Shown here piece after piece: positions 1 to 10,102 of a stretch of 64,000 nucleotides of DNA (position 1 is the first letter of the stretch; every line of letters begins with the position of its first letter). This DNA is from Hippopus hippopus (Eukaryota > Mollusca > Bivalvia > Cardiida > Cardiidae). The notes under the pieces were generated by a model. The model did not search any database, was not told the DNA's origin, and saw only the letters and a list, made by a program, of their open reading frames with translations. Made by a program: the position numbers and the translations under genes. Location: contig OX328099.1 of assembly GCA_946811185.2 (NCBI GenBank), positions 68,204,714 through 68,268,713 of the forward strand. The letters run 5' to 3'.

Positions 1-16
1 TACGTGTTAAATGTTT

Positions 17-1213
17 TTACAAGTCTAACTCTATCAAAATAGATATGTAAGCGTGACGCACGGTAGGGTTGTCTGATTTTAAAATAAAGTTTATGATGTC
101 GCATTGCTTTATTTCGAGTGGTTTAGGAAAAACTACACAGCTGCAAGTCCCATCTTTCTTTTTAATAATAGAGTAATCAACCTGCTCTATTCCGTTTACC
201 ACAATATTAACTTTTACCTCTTCTGGTACATTAGGGTCTTCTTTAACAACCGTTAAACTACCTCTTATAATTCCACCCGGCGCACTCATACAGTAACCGC
301 CTAAACCATGGTCAGTGCCTGAATTACCATTACCAAATGAAAACTCGTAATTGTCGTTTCCTATTGGGCCATTTTTTTCAGCCTTCACGGTTATAATAGG
401 TTTAGGACCAATAAGTCTCGGCGCTATTACTTTATTAGCGTCTACGTAAGCCTTAGTTGCCACGTCTTGTGGATCCCTCGGGTCTGCGATATTTTTTAAA
501 AAGTTGCCATTCATGTCGATATCGCTAACGACAGAAAAGGTTCCTTCTGGGTTTTTTAATATTGCACCGCTCCCCGAATAACTTTTAACGTTTTCTATAT
601 TAACGTCTACGTAAAACTTATTTGCAGCTTGTTGGTTTTCTAAAGGTGTTCCGACGTTGTAAATTTTCCGCCCACCCATAGAAAGGTCAGCAACTGCTAT
701 GTACCCTCCAGATCCGTAAACAAAGGCTGGATTAGCACCATCTACGTATTTTTTAGTTGCAACGTCTTGCGGGTTTGCGGGATCTATAAGATTCGTTAAA
801 GTATACCCCCGCATATTTATATCTGCAACAGCGGAAAAAGTGCCGTCTTGTTGCTGCACTATTGCTTTGCCACTCCTATCCACATAACTTTTAGTAGCAG
901 CTTCACTCGGTTCTGTTGGTGAAGCAAGATTTGTTATTTTATTAAAACCCATATTTAGAAATCCAAGAGCATGATACCCTCCATTTTCTCTTAAAAATCC
1001 CCCGGAATTATCATCAACATAATTTTTAGTCCCAACGTCTTGAGGATTTACTGGATTACCAACCCTCGTTAATGTATTACAAGCCATATTTATAGAACCG
1101 GTAACGGTGGTTGTTCCATCTTTACGTAAAAAAATATTATTTATGTAAGCGAGTGACACACCATCACCGTTTGTTTTAACATCATCCATTCTTCCAAATT
1201 TATCAACGGGCAT
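17..1213 (-). CDS. Fibre/spike-like repeat protein of element 1 (intact, 398 aa)
   Basis: The ORF has about five repeats of some 45 residues. Each contains an aspartate-rich line such as DMNGNFL and ends in a D-x-x-x-K-x-YVD motif (for example DVATKKYVD, EAATKSYVD). This repeat type is seen in phage tail fibres and in Polinton and adintovirus fibre-like proteins, so an exposed trimeric appendage is the likely role (inference). The last 130 or so residues, from about APRLIGPKP, form a non-repeat C-terminal domain, probably the head. The N-terminus (MPVDKFGRM) matches element 2, but the head does not. The frame is uninterrupted, which is unusual in this decayed element. It ends 17 bases from the window edge; the next gene downstream is the protease on the same strand, 23 bases upstream. 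Confidence 0.8.
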   Translation of the reverse strand: MPVDKFGRMDDVKTNGDGVSLAYINNIFLRKDGTTTVTGSINMACNTLTRVGNPVNPQDVGTKNYVDDNSGGFLRENGGYHALGFLNMGFNKITNLASPTEPSEAATKSYVDRSGKAIVQQQDGTFSAVADINMRGYTLTNLIDPANPQDVATKKYVDGANPAFVYGSGGYIAVADLSMGGRKIYNVGTPLENQQAANKFYVDVNIENVKSYSGSGAILKNPEGTFSVVSDIDMNGNFLKNIADPRDPQDVATKAYVDANKVIAPRLIGPKPIITVKAEKNGPIGNDNYEFSFGNGNSGTDHGLGGYCMSAPGGIIRGSLTVVKEDPNVPEEVKVNIVVNGIEQVDYSIIKKKDGTCSCVVFPKPLEIKQCDIINFILKSDNPTVRHAYISILIELDL

Positions 1214-1236
1214 TTTTTATTGCTAAAAAAGTTTAT

Positions 1237-1629
1237 TTAGAACTTTTTGAAATTTATTACCCAAACCCAGCTCTTTAAGAGTATACAAACATAAATGACC
1301 ACAAAATACTTGCCCAGCTTGTTGTAATTGATCACTATTGTAATGTATAGGTACTCTTGAATTTCAATAGGTGGTTGTATACCATAACTGTCAAAGAAAT
1401 TTTTAGTTTTACCGTTTTTATACCAAGCAACCCAATGTGTACCAGACCCGCTCGTGTCATCAAGGTTTAGTAAACCACATTCCTTTTTTCTACACTTTTT
1501 GGGTAGAGTGTTTCGTAAAAATACTCCCCTAAAAGAAGGAATCTTTAATCTTTTTGCTGCATCTTCCAGTTCTAAATTGTTTAACGGTCTATTTGGTAAA
1601 ATTATGTTTTCAATTGTAATATCTAACAT
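1237..1629 (-). pseudogene. Adenain-like cysteine protease, frameshifted (element 1)
   Basis: The first 92 or so codons match the element 2 protease, including the catalytic His in GTHWVAWYK and the acidic residue in FDSYG. Near position 1355 the frame shifts, and the segment holding the catalytic Cys (FCGH in element 2) is present only in another frame, so the product would lack its nucleophile. The family is the Ulp1/adenain (C5-type) maturation protease, which in Polintons and adenoviruses cleaves capsid precursors. The gene lies between the fibre and integrase genes, all on minus with very short spacers. Confidence 0.85.
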
Positions 1630-1634
1630 TTTTT

Positions 1635-3041
1635 TTATACTAAAATATTTACAATATCTTTATTATCAACCCATGAATTAAACTCATCAGAATAACCTTT
1701 CCACTTTACTAGAGATTTCTTTTTTCCTTTTTTAATAACCTTTTCTATCCTATACAACTCCTGACTAGTTTTTTGTAGCTCAGGTTCATAAAAGGTACCT
1801 TGTATTTCTTCTCCATTAAGATCTACAATTTTATATGTTATAGGCAATGTATGTTTTACCTCAGAAACTGTAAAAACCTCTTCAGTCCATCTTGTGGTAT
1901 ATCCTTTTTCAAAGGTCTTTTTCTTCTTCGCTATCCTTACTTTGTCTCCAACAGAAAACTTAGGTTTTATATCTTATATTTCAAGATGATCGGGGTAAAC
2001 TTTGGTTTCATTTTCTTTTTTACTTGCATTTACTGGTGTCATCTTAATGGAAGACTGTTTTGTGTTATTATATTCTTTAACGAGATCTGGTAACACATTA
2101 ATGTAAACGTTTGTGGAGTGGGCAGAAAAATACTTTCACATTTTTTCTTTCATTGTTCTAATCCATCTCTCAACCACGCTAGATTTTTCCTCATTTTCAG
2201 TGGAATACAATTCAATCAAGTCTTTAACATCTTTGTTATAAAACTCTTTACTCTTATCCACCCACATTTTATCTGTTTTTTTCTCCTTAAAAATACTTTT
2301 TAATGCTATAGCAACAGATCTCCCTGTTTTGTCTTTTAATGGTACCCACCAACCGTATTTGGAAAAGATGTCAATAATAGTGAGAAAATATTTTACACCA
2401 CGATTAAATTTAGAAAATGCTTGCATGTCTACTAAATCTGCAGCCCATATCCTGTCTATACCGTTTACTCTAACTCTCCTTTTCTTAAATTTTCTTTTTT
2501 ACAGGTTTGTGTAATTCTTCCGATAAATTTATCATGCTGAAATTTTTTTTTTTAACCCCCATTCCAAATCTCATCTTTGTTCCAATGAGCTTACTAACAA
2601 TGGACTTATCCATTTTTTCCCTGACCGTTGGATTGTAAATACCTTCTAGCTCTGTTAACATATTTTTATCACACACTTCTTTTCTAACTTTAGTAGTAGG
2701 ATTTTTAAATAGCAAACATCATGATGGCATGCAGCTTTATCAACACGGTTTATTGGTTTGCTCCATTTATTTGGTGTTAAATCTGGGTTGAGTCTTTTTT
2801 TTTTAATTTAGTGCCAGGTCCCGTAAAATTATGCCCGGGGAGATGCATTTCAAAAGGTAAATTATTTATAACTTTATTTAGCACTGATCCACCTTTTTTT
2901 TACATCTTGTGCCTTAACAAACTGTGTTTTAGTTGTTCCACACACCACACATTTTCCACGTTTCATATTTCTTCCATTTTTAGTAACAACATATCCTATG
3001 TTGGTTGTATCAGTAACTTTTTTACATTTAACGCAATACAT
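1635..3041 (-). pseudogene. Zinc ribbon, PLA2-like, integrase and chromodomain gene, multiply frameshifted (element 1)
   Basis: Read on minus from 3041, the pieces in order are: a CxxC...CxxC zinc ribbon starting MYCVKCKK; a PLA2-like segment; a conserved linker ending ELHKPVKKK; an integrase core (2136-2426) with the first Asp region WAADL/VDM, a second Asp in MWVDKSKEF and a Glu in STENEEKSS; then a basic linker and a C-terminal chromodomain (1635-1847, VKWKGYSDEFNSWV). Frames change near 2500, 2720, 2820 and 2890, and the segment 1860-2130 has no long frame. All three catalytic acidic regions of a retroviral-type integrase are visible here, unlike in element 2. The product would have joined element ends to host DNA. 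Confidence 0.85.
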
Positions 3042-3075
3042 TTTTTTTATAAAAATTAAAAAAAACTTATATAAA

Positions 3076-3858
3076 ATGGATATTATGAATTTATCATGGA
3101 ACGAAGTAGTATCAAAGAGATTTAATCACCCTCTTTTACCAAAAAGTATTAGAGGGTTAATCGTAGTTAAATCAGGATGTGGCAAGACCACTCTTTTACT
3201 TAACCTTCTGCTTAGACCGGGTTGGCTTGACTACAATGAGTTGTGTGTTTTCGGAAAAAGTCTTTTTCAATCGGAATATTGTATACTTGAAAAAGCTTTT
3301 GAAGAAAGACTACCGAAAGAGGGTATTTTAAGGTTGTTTAATATGCGAGATGAGATACAGGATTTAAATGTTTCTCCAACAGCTTTGGTTGAAGAATGAG
3401 TAAAAACGATTAAAAATAAATCGGATATAAAGTGTAGTTTTTTTTAAACTGCGGGGGATGTGCCTGATCCGCGAGAGTTGGGCTCAGAAAACAAAAAATT
3501 AATGATTTTTGATGATTTACTTTTACAAAAGCAAAATAAGTGTGAGTGTTACTACATTCGTGGAAGACATAGTAACGTTGACTGCTTTTACCTCTCACAA
3601 AACTATTTTAGGTTACCAAGGCAAACTATTAGAGAAAACGCAAATTTTATCTGTCTTTTCCCACAAGATCTAAAAAGCATTAATCATATTTTTAATGATC
3701 ATGTAAGTGAAGATATGCCTAAGAATGAGTTTAAAAGATTTTGTTATAAGTCGTGGGAAAAACCACATGGTTTTGTTATCGTTGATTTAACTAGTAAAAA
3801 ACATGATGGAAAGTACAGAAACGGCTTTGACAACTTTTATATACCTAAGTCAGTATAA
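3076..3858 (+). pseudogene. A32/FtsK-HerA-type packaging ATPase, broken (element 1)
   Basis: Walker A is visible as KSGCGKTT and Walker B as LMIFDDLLL. The start is the ATG at 3076 just after TTATATAAA, homologous to the element 2 start. An in-frame TGA at 3397-3399 and a frameshift around 3420-3450 split it into 3076-3399 and 3460-3858. In the family the enzyme drives genome entry into the preformed capsid. A run of about 24 A residues follows the stop codon (3857-3882). Confidence 0.9.
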
Positions 3859-3923
3859 AAAAAAAAAAAAAAAAAAAAAAAAGAAATTGAAAATAACTTA
3901 AGAAAAAAAATATTACTTATAAA

Positions 3924-4316
3924 ATGAATAAAACAATAGGAATGAAATGTTATTTTAAAGATTACAGTATACATGATATTATAGATGTAGTTGAACATAT
4001 TGTAGGAAATATTTTACCAAAAAATCTCGAATGTTGCACAGTAAAAAAAATAAAAAAAGTGATTCAAGCACTCAAACTAAAAGAAGAGTTTCGTTCTTTT
4101 GCTAAAGAACATAATATTAATGAAGAAAAAGAATTACGGATTTCTTTTATAAAAAACCAAGTTTCGAAATTATTTTTTTATGTAGATTACTGGGGGCAAA
4201 TTTTGAAAAATGAAGAACAAGATAAAACTAATAGAAAACATAGAAAACATATAAAAGAAATAACGCCATATATAAATAAAATAATAGAAAAAACTTTTTG
4301 TTTTCCAAAGAAATGA
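3924..4316 (+). CDS. Unknown 130-aa accessory protein (element 1 only)
   Basis: The ORF is open and preceded by TTACTTATAAA directly before the ATG, the start context shared by element genes. The product is lysine- and isoleucine-rich and predicted mainly helical, with no recognisable motif, signal peptide or clear membrane segment. It occupies the slot between the ATPase and minor capsid genes, where element 2 has an unrelated 148-aa ORF, so this looks like a position for exchangeable cargo. Function is unknown. Confidence 0.5.
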   Translation: MNKTIGMKCYFKDYSIHDIIDVVEHIVGNILPKNLECCTVKKIKKVIQALKLKEEFRSFAKEHNINEEKELRISFIKNQVSKLFFYVDYWGQILKNEEQDKTNRKHRKHIKEITPYINKIIEKTFCFPKK

Positions 4317-4437
4317 AATATATTCATTTAATAGATAAAAAGTTGGCATGGCCGAAGGCAAAAAATCAGACTCATATTTATCTTTAAAAAGAAATATATT
4401 TCATATGTATAAATAATATTTTTTATTACTAAAAAAA

Positions 4438-5206
4438 TTGGAAGATCTTTTAGAACAAATTGTAAAAAATACTGAACACAAAACATCATTCCAAATTATA
4501 GTAAGCGACACCAAACACGCTTTAAAACAAGGTTTAATCCACCAATTCAACTGGAAAAGAATAAAAAGTATTAAATAACTTTAGTAAATCTCAAACTTAC
4601 TACTCTTTTCCAAACATTGATGCAACAAACAACATCTTTATTTATTCTCCAGACAATGGTGCTTCATGGCTTAAAATTGAAATACCAGGAGGAAGTTATG
4701 ACCTTATAGACATTAATGATACCATTCATCAGGAAATGAGAAAAAACAGGCACTATGATGTATCCAATGATGAATATTACATTAACATATCTGCAAACAC
4801 GAATACTCTAAAGTCTATTCTTACCCTTGAAAACGGTTATCAAGTAGATTTTAACCATCCAAACTCCATTTCCAAAGTATTAGGATTTACTCACGCAAAA
4901 TATACACAAGGATTTCATGAGTCGGAGAATGTTGTAAACATCCTCAGTATAAACAGTCTGTTCGTTAACATTGATATTATCTCAGGAAGCTATGTTAATG
5001 ATTCAACGCAAAACACGATTTACTCTTTTTTCCCAAATGTTTCTCCTGGATATAAAATCATTGAGTCGCCAGTTAGTTTAGTATATTTGCCAATAACAGT
5101 GGATGAAATACACAACCTAGAGGTAAAAATCACAGACCAAAATGGAACTTTACTAAATCTTAGAGGTGAAAATCTAACAATTAGATTTCATATTAGAGAA
5201 GTGTAA
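4438..5206 (+). pseudogene. Minor capsid (penton-like) protein, broken (element 1)
   Basis: Homologous along its length to the element 2 penton-like gene. The first codon is TTG where element 2 has ATG. The frame is lost near 4535 (the first piece runs to a stop at about 4575) and resumes in the frame open from 4736 to 5206. Conserved blocks include TLENGYQVDF, LGFTHAKYTQGFHESENVVNI and the C-terminal NLTIRFHIRE. In Polintons the single jelly-roll minor capsid protein forms the vertices of the icosahedral shell. Confidence 0.8.
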
Positions 5207-5230
5207 TAAAAAATATTTAATATATATAAA

Positions 5231-5812
5231 GTGACAAGTTACACAAATGTTAAAGTTAATATATCAGAAGGACAAAAGCAAAAGCTTCAATCTGCTATTA
5301 AAGCTGGATGCCCAGTAAGTATTCGTTTAGGTCATGAGGATTTAAAAGGTAATGATATTATGGCAATTACCAATTCACAAGCAAAGAAAATGGCTAAAGC
5401 CTATGAGGATGGTAAAGGTATAACAATTAGAATGAGTGCTAAACAACTCAAACATAATATGAAAATAGAGGGTGGTTTTCTCGGAATGTTGGCTGGATTG
5501 GCTGCGAGAGCTTTGCCAATGATCGCAAAAACCGTTTTACCAGCGTTAGGTGTTGGTGCTCTTTCTGGATTAGCCTCATCAGGAGTACAAAAAGCAATGG
5601 GATCAGGTCTTTACCTTAAAAAAGGAGGATGTGTTTGCCAGATAGAAGCTGATGGAAAAGGACTTTATTTAGGACCAGCTAAAGGTAAAGGATTAGTCTG
5701 TTGGTGATGGTTTGTTTTTAAAACAAGGTGGAAAGTTTTACGAAGGAAAAGGATTTCTTTTAGGACCTAACAGTCCTTTTGCTAATATACCTATTTTAGG
5801 GGCTATATTGTA
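5231..5812 (+). pseudogene. Predicted small virion protein with hydrophobic Gly/Ala helix (element 1)
   Basis: The reading frame begins with GTG where element 2 has ATG. The N-terminal half is charged and ends KQLKHNMK; a hydrophobic Gly/Ala/Leu segment (GGFLGMLAGLAARALPM and onward) follows, then repeated GLYL motifs. The frame shifts near 5690, and the C-terminal GLYL-type tail continues in another frame to about 5812. The layout recalls the membrane-active or core proteins of adenoviruses (pVI/pX type) reported in adintoviruses, but I assign this only by shape and position. It sits directly after the penton-like gene. Confidence 0.6.
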
Positions 5813-5849
5813 ATGTTATAAAAAATATTTAAATATTATTTATAAAAAA

Positions 5850-6221
5850 ATGAGTGTTTATAAATTTGGTGTAAAACCAAAAATTAGTCAACCAAAAACA
5901 ATCTATTGGCTTCCAGCTTCTAATTTAAAACATCCACCCGGAAAAGTAAATCCAGTAACTTGGGAAATTTTTAGTCAAGAAGAAATTACATTAAACCCAA
6001 AGCAAGTAAAACAAATACTATTAGGTTTTGATTTTATGATGACTAAAGGAGTTGTTTTAAACTCATTGGCATACTCTTTAAAATTTAAGAGGTGTAGTTT
6101 ACAAAATGAGGTTAACCTCGAAAACGCTGAGGATATTCTAATTACTATTACAAACAATTCAAAGGATACCGTAAAAATTGAGGAAAACGAGCTTTTATGC
6201 CTCGTTTACTATTTAATCTAA
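5850..6221 (+). CDS. dUTPase-fold-like beta protein, 123 aa (element 1)
   Basis: The ORF is open and starts 1-2 bases after TTATTTATAAAAAA. The pattern WEIFSQEEITLNPKQVKQI followed later by a hydrophobic strand, an N-x-S turn and a final EENELLCLVYYL resembles the strand order of trimeric dUTPases (LEP-x-G near the start and a GD-RIAQLV-like end). The catalytic dUTPase motifs are not recognisable. Homologous to the pair at 31972 and 32334 in element 2. It could be a structural beta-barrel protein instead. Confidence 0.45.
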   Translation: MSVYKFGVKPKISQPKTIYWLPASNLKHPPGKVNPVTWEIFSQEEITLNPKQVKQILLGFDFMMTKGVVLNSLAYSLKFKRCSLQNEVNLENAEDILITITNNSKDTVKIEENELLCLVYYLI

Positions 6222-6269
6222 TAGCTTTGTTTAAAAAACCGTGATAAAAAATATCATTCTAATAAAAAA

Positions 6270-6916
6270 ATGGAGATGAAAGAGAATATTTATCCAAAAT
6301 TACCTGCTCTAGCTGATCGAGGTAAAACGCCTTCTGCCCCTCCTATTGATGAAGGGCAAGGGTATCGGTTACAAAAAATTAATGAAATCCAAAAATTTTT
6401 AGAAACTGAAATACAAAAAAGAGAAACCTTGAGTAAAAAATATTTCAGAGCAGCAAAAATAGTAGATAATGTAGATACTGTTTTTTTGTAGTTACAATGG
6501 CTTCAGGAGCTGGTGGGATAGGATTGTTTTCAACATTAGTAGCTATACCTGTTGTAATAGCATTAGAAGGAATAGCGGCTTTTACTTGTCTTATGAGTTT
6601 AATTGGAAAACATAGTGTAAGGATCTCTACATCTAAAGCAGAAAAACATGAAAAGATTAAAACTATTGCTGATACTAAGTTGAATACTATATCTTCTCAT
6701 GTCTCAAAAGCTTTGTCTGATAACAAAGTTACAGATGATGAATTTCAACTAATTATAGATGAATTGGAGAAATATAAAAGGATGAAAGAAGAAGTTAGAA
6801 TGAAATCGAAGAAAAACATGTCGAGTGAAACGGAAGAGTCATTAATAGAAAAAGGGAGACAAGAAGCTGGTGAGTCCTTTCGGAAGTTGGTTGAAAAGAA
6901 TCATGGGGGTTCCTAG
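6270..6916 (+). pseudogene. Conserved Polinton membrane protein, frameshifted (element 1)
   Basis: The N-terminus has a YPKLPA...PSAPPI proline motif resembling late-domain or adaptor-binding motifs. Next come a coiled-coil-prone stretch (LQKINEIQKFLETEIQKR), a hydrophobic Gly/Ile-rich region that could span a membrane once or twice (about 6500-6620), and a charged helical tail ending in a REAGESFRKLVEKN-type motif. The frame is lost in a T-run at 6478-6487. Same architecture as 32736-33386. Function unknown; a role in virion assembly at membranes is inference. Confidence 0.6.
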
Positions 6917-7048
6917 GAGTATTAACAGACCAAAAATAAAGTTTTCATGTAGATGAAGTTTTAGCTGTGTTAGCGGTGAAATGTGTTTAAAACTGCGATA
7001 AAAACTGTGTAAAAAACTGCGATAAAAATCATGTTAATAATAAAAAAA

Positions 7049-7945
7049 TCTCTTTTTTAAAAATCACTGATCCAGTAAAAAGGGACCTAATTGTAAAAGA
7101 GTATCTTGAGACAAAAAAAAAATATTCGGGATAATCTACTAGCGGAGAAAACAGGTGAGCAAGAATTGCAAACTGGTCTTTCAAAGTTTTTTAAACCTCT
7201 TACAGAAACACAAAAAACTACAGCAAAGGAGGTTATAGAAGAACTTAAACCTATTAAAGAAGGTATAGAAAACTTACCGCAAGCTATTATTTACCAACTT
7301 TCCCATCAATACAAGCTTATTCCTCTGAAGGACAAGCGCCAACTATGGGGGAAAAGGAATGGTGGAAAGATGAAGAAAAGCATTTTGTAGGACCAATCGC
7401 AAAGGAGTATTTGACAAAATTTGTTGGTAAAACTAATGTTGATAAAACATTTGGATTATATGATAAAAATGGTAAATTTTATATTGGTAACAAATTAACC
7501 ATACTTGATGATGATGATATTGTAGTTGGTGGTGTTGAATATGAAGGAACACCTGGTCTATGTGAGTTAATTGTTGTTAAAGAAAAGGATGAAAGCATTT
7601 ATACAGATGAGGATCTCGCAAATTATATTAGATTAATGTTAAAAACCAACGCTCTTTATCGTAATAACGATCCGGATGTTAAATATCCTAAAGGTTCTAG
7701 AGGGGAAAAGTGGTCTAAAATACTTAAACCTATTTGGATGAATAGAAAAAAAGTATTATGAAGGAAGTGGGGTTGTTATCCCGTGTGACCCTAACGCATT
7801 AATAGAAAGACTAGACCTGTTGTTGGCAAGTAAAGCAGCAGGCAACACAGGTGTAAGAAACGAGCTTGTAAGCATATGTGATGAATTAAAAAGACAAGGT
7901 GTCTTAGATTCAAACGGTTATAAAAATTTAATGTCTATACTATAA
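7049..7945 (+). pseudogene. Conserved Polinton protein of unknown function, broken (element 1)
   Basis: Homologous to 33560-34405. The position of the element 2 start codon carries ATC here. A-run and other indels near 7120 and 7290-7345 split the gene into frames 7106-7390 and 7345-7761, and the C-terminal segment (VVIPCDPNALIERLDLLL and onward) lies in a third piece to 7945. The signature block is EGTPGLCELIV near 7540-7575. No enzymatic motif is visible; the helical N-terminus contains a conserved FFKPLTETQK block. Confidence 0.6.
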
Positions 7946-7948
7946 AAA

Positions 7949-8346
7949 ATGATTACACCTAAATACCGTGGATTTAAATGAAAGTATTCATATGGTGGTT
8001 CTGGAATTTTTGACAGCATTGCTAACTTTTTACAAAATTTTTTACTAGAACCTCAGCTAAACAAATTGCATCTTCTGCCTTCGATGTGGGAAAGAGTGTT
8101 GCTAAGGAAGGAGCAAAAAAAGCTTTAGAGGCTGGAAAGAGTGCTGCTGTAGACGCAGGAAAGAGGTTAGTTGAAAAAGCTTTGACGCCAAAATCACTAA
8201 AAATTTTACAAAAACATACTGCTACACCTACGGCGCAAAGTACACCTACGGCACAAAATATTAATACCTTAATAGATGGAAGTGCAATTGCTATTCAAGA
8301 CTTAGTTAAAAAAATAAACAGTGGGTCTGGTATTAAAATAGTATAA
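7949..8346 (+). pseudogene. Basic Ala/Lys-rich predicted virion protein, broken (element 1)
   Basis: Begins at the ATG 7949, four bases after the preceding stop. An in-frame TGA lies near 7978 and a frameshift near 8030. The part from 8086 on is open and rich in K, A and G (SVAKEGAKKALEAGKSAA), ending with a conserved NINTLIDGSAIAIQDLVKKINSG block. Matches 34409-34792. A DNA-binding or capsid-lining role is inferred from composition only. Confidence 0.55.
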
Positions 8347-8373
8347 TTTGAATTATAATAATAGTAATAAAAA

Positions 8374-9657
8374 ATGGACATTTTAAATATTAAACAACCA
8401 ATTTTAAAAGATGATAGTATTGATGAGTATGAGCACTTTGAGTATGAACCGATCACAAGTGCAAATCTCAACAACTCTGGAGGAGATATTAGGATAAGCA
8501 TTGAAACCCAAGATATTTTTACGCATCCTAATGAAAGTTTTTTACTTATAGAAGGCCGCTTAACAAAGGCCGCTGACGGAACAGCTTACGCAAATGCTGA
8601 CAACATTTCTCTAACAAACAACGCCCTCATGCATCTTTTTAAAAATATTAGGTATCAACTTTCCGGTCAGGAGATTGAATCCATAACACATCCTGGTCAG
8701 GCTACTACAATGCTTTGGTTGTTAAAATATCCAGATGATTTTTCCAAATCACAGGAGTTAAACCAATTGTGGTATAAGGACACAACGCTCCCGGCACAAG
8801 CCCAAAACAAGGGTTGGAATGTAAGAAAATTATACGTTGTTAATAATTCTGATCCAAAAGGAACATTTAGCTTTAGAGTTCCATTGAAGCATATATTTGG
8901 TTTTTGCGAGGACTATGATAAAGTCTTATATGGAATGAAGCAAACTCTCACATTAACAAGAAATGATGATGATGATGCAATCTTTAGAGCTGCTGGTGTT
9001 GACACTGGTAAAATTACGTTGGATAAAATATCATGGTTTATGCCCCACGTTCTACCCGCGGATAAGGAGAAAATGGAACTTTATAAATTCATCGAGAAAA
9101 AAGAAAAAATTCCAGTTGGATATAGAATGCTACAATGCGACTCTATCTCAGTTCCTCAGTCAACAACATTTACTTGGAGACTTTCCGTTAAATCATCTCC
9201 CGAGGTGCCACGTTTTATCATTGTTGGCTTTCAGACTGATAAAAATGGCAACCAAGAGCAAAATCCATCCATATTTGACAACGTAGACGTTAAAAATATT
9301 TATGTTATGTTAAATGCCACTAAATACCCTGCGGTTGACTACAATCTTTCATTCCCTAGGCAGCAATTTAGTAGAGCTTATGGTGATGCTGCACTATTTA
9401 GATCTAAGTTTTATAACATGGATGAGCTGGTATCAAACCCTAACATTTCCCCCTCGGATTATAAAACCCTTTATCCTTTGTTTCTGTTTGATGTTTTCAA
9501 GCAGAGTGGAAAGTTAAAATATTCTGTTACTGATATCCAAATCAAGGCAAATTTTAATGCAAATGTGCCCGTGGACACAGAGGCATATGCTGTTATTATT
9601 AGTGATAGATTAATAAACTTTCAGTCTGATGGAAATAAAATGAGTGTAGTGTATTAA
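8374..9657 (+). CDS. Double jelly-roll major capsid protein (element 1, intact, 427 aa)
   Basis: Full-length homologue of the element 2 capsid protein and of Polinton major capsid proteins. The start MDILNIKQPILKDDSIDEYE and blocks such as FKNIRYQLSGQEIES, LLKYPDDFSKSQ and SWFMPHVLPADKEKMELYK are conserved. No stop or frameshift interrupts it, although adjacent genes are broken. In the family the protein forms trimeric capsomers of an icosahedral shell. The ATG follows an AT-rich leader (AATAGTAATAAAAA). Intactness could be chance or recent selection. Confidence 0.9.
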   Translation: MDILNIKQPILKDDSIDEYEHFEYEPITSANLNNSGGDIRISIETQDIFTHPNESFLLIEGRLTKAADGTAYANADNISLTNNALMHLFKNIRYQLSGQEIESITHPGQATTMLWLLKYPDDFSKSQELNQLWYKDTTLPAQAQNKGWNVRKLYVVNNSDPKGTFSFRVPLKHIFGFCEDYDKVLYGMKQTLTLTRNDDDDAIFRAAGVDTGKITLDKISWFMPHVLPADKEKMELYKFIEKKEKIPVGYRMLQCDSISVPQSTTFTWRLSVKSSPEVPRFIIVGFQTDKNGNQEQNPSIFDNVDVKNIYVMLNATKYPAVDYNLSFPRQQFSRAYGDAALFRSKFYNMDELVSNPNISPSDYKTLYPLFLFDVFKQSGKLKYSVTDIQIKANFNANVPVDTEAYAVIISDRLINFQSDGNKMSVVY

Positions 9658-9678
9658 GATTTTTCCTTTTATAAAAAA

Positions 9679-10013
9679 ATGATAACGATTTCAGACTTAA
9701 AAAAAATTCTTAAAGAAAATAAAATTTTACTCTTACTGGGATAAAAAGCAGTTAGTTGAGTTGGTAAAAGAACATGGTTTGTTACCAGAGGAGTCATCTG
9801 AGTCACCTAAACCTGAAAAGAAAAAGGATCCTAGGTTTGATAGATTAAAAACTATTATGAAAAATCCTAGAAAAGTTAGTTTAGAGGATGTTGAAACTGG
9901 GGAAATAAAAAATTTTCCATCAATTTACAAGGCAGGTAAATTTATAAAACATTGCCCTCAAACGATTTCAAACTGGAATGGAAGAGTTTGAAAAAATAAA
10001 TATAGGATTAGCA
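9679..10013 (+). pseudogene. Small SAP-like plus NUMOD1-like DNA-binding protein, broken (element 1)
   Basis: Homologous to 36584-36922. The N-terminal helix-extended-helix segment is frameshifted near 9725, and a TGA at 9989-9991 cuts off the last residues. The C-terminal part (DVETGEIKNFPSIYKAGKF...QTISNWNGRV) resembles NUMOD1-type helix-turn-helix repeats of intron-encoded nucleases. It lies between capsid and polymerase genes, suggesting a DNA-associated or regulatory role (inference). Confidence 0.55.
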
Positions 10014-10102
10014 TTCAGTAATTTTATTATGATATAATCATACTAAATTTTTTGAAATAAAATAAAATAGCTTAAGTTTTTTTTTTTTACTATTTAAAAA
10101 AA

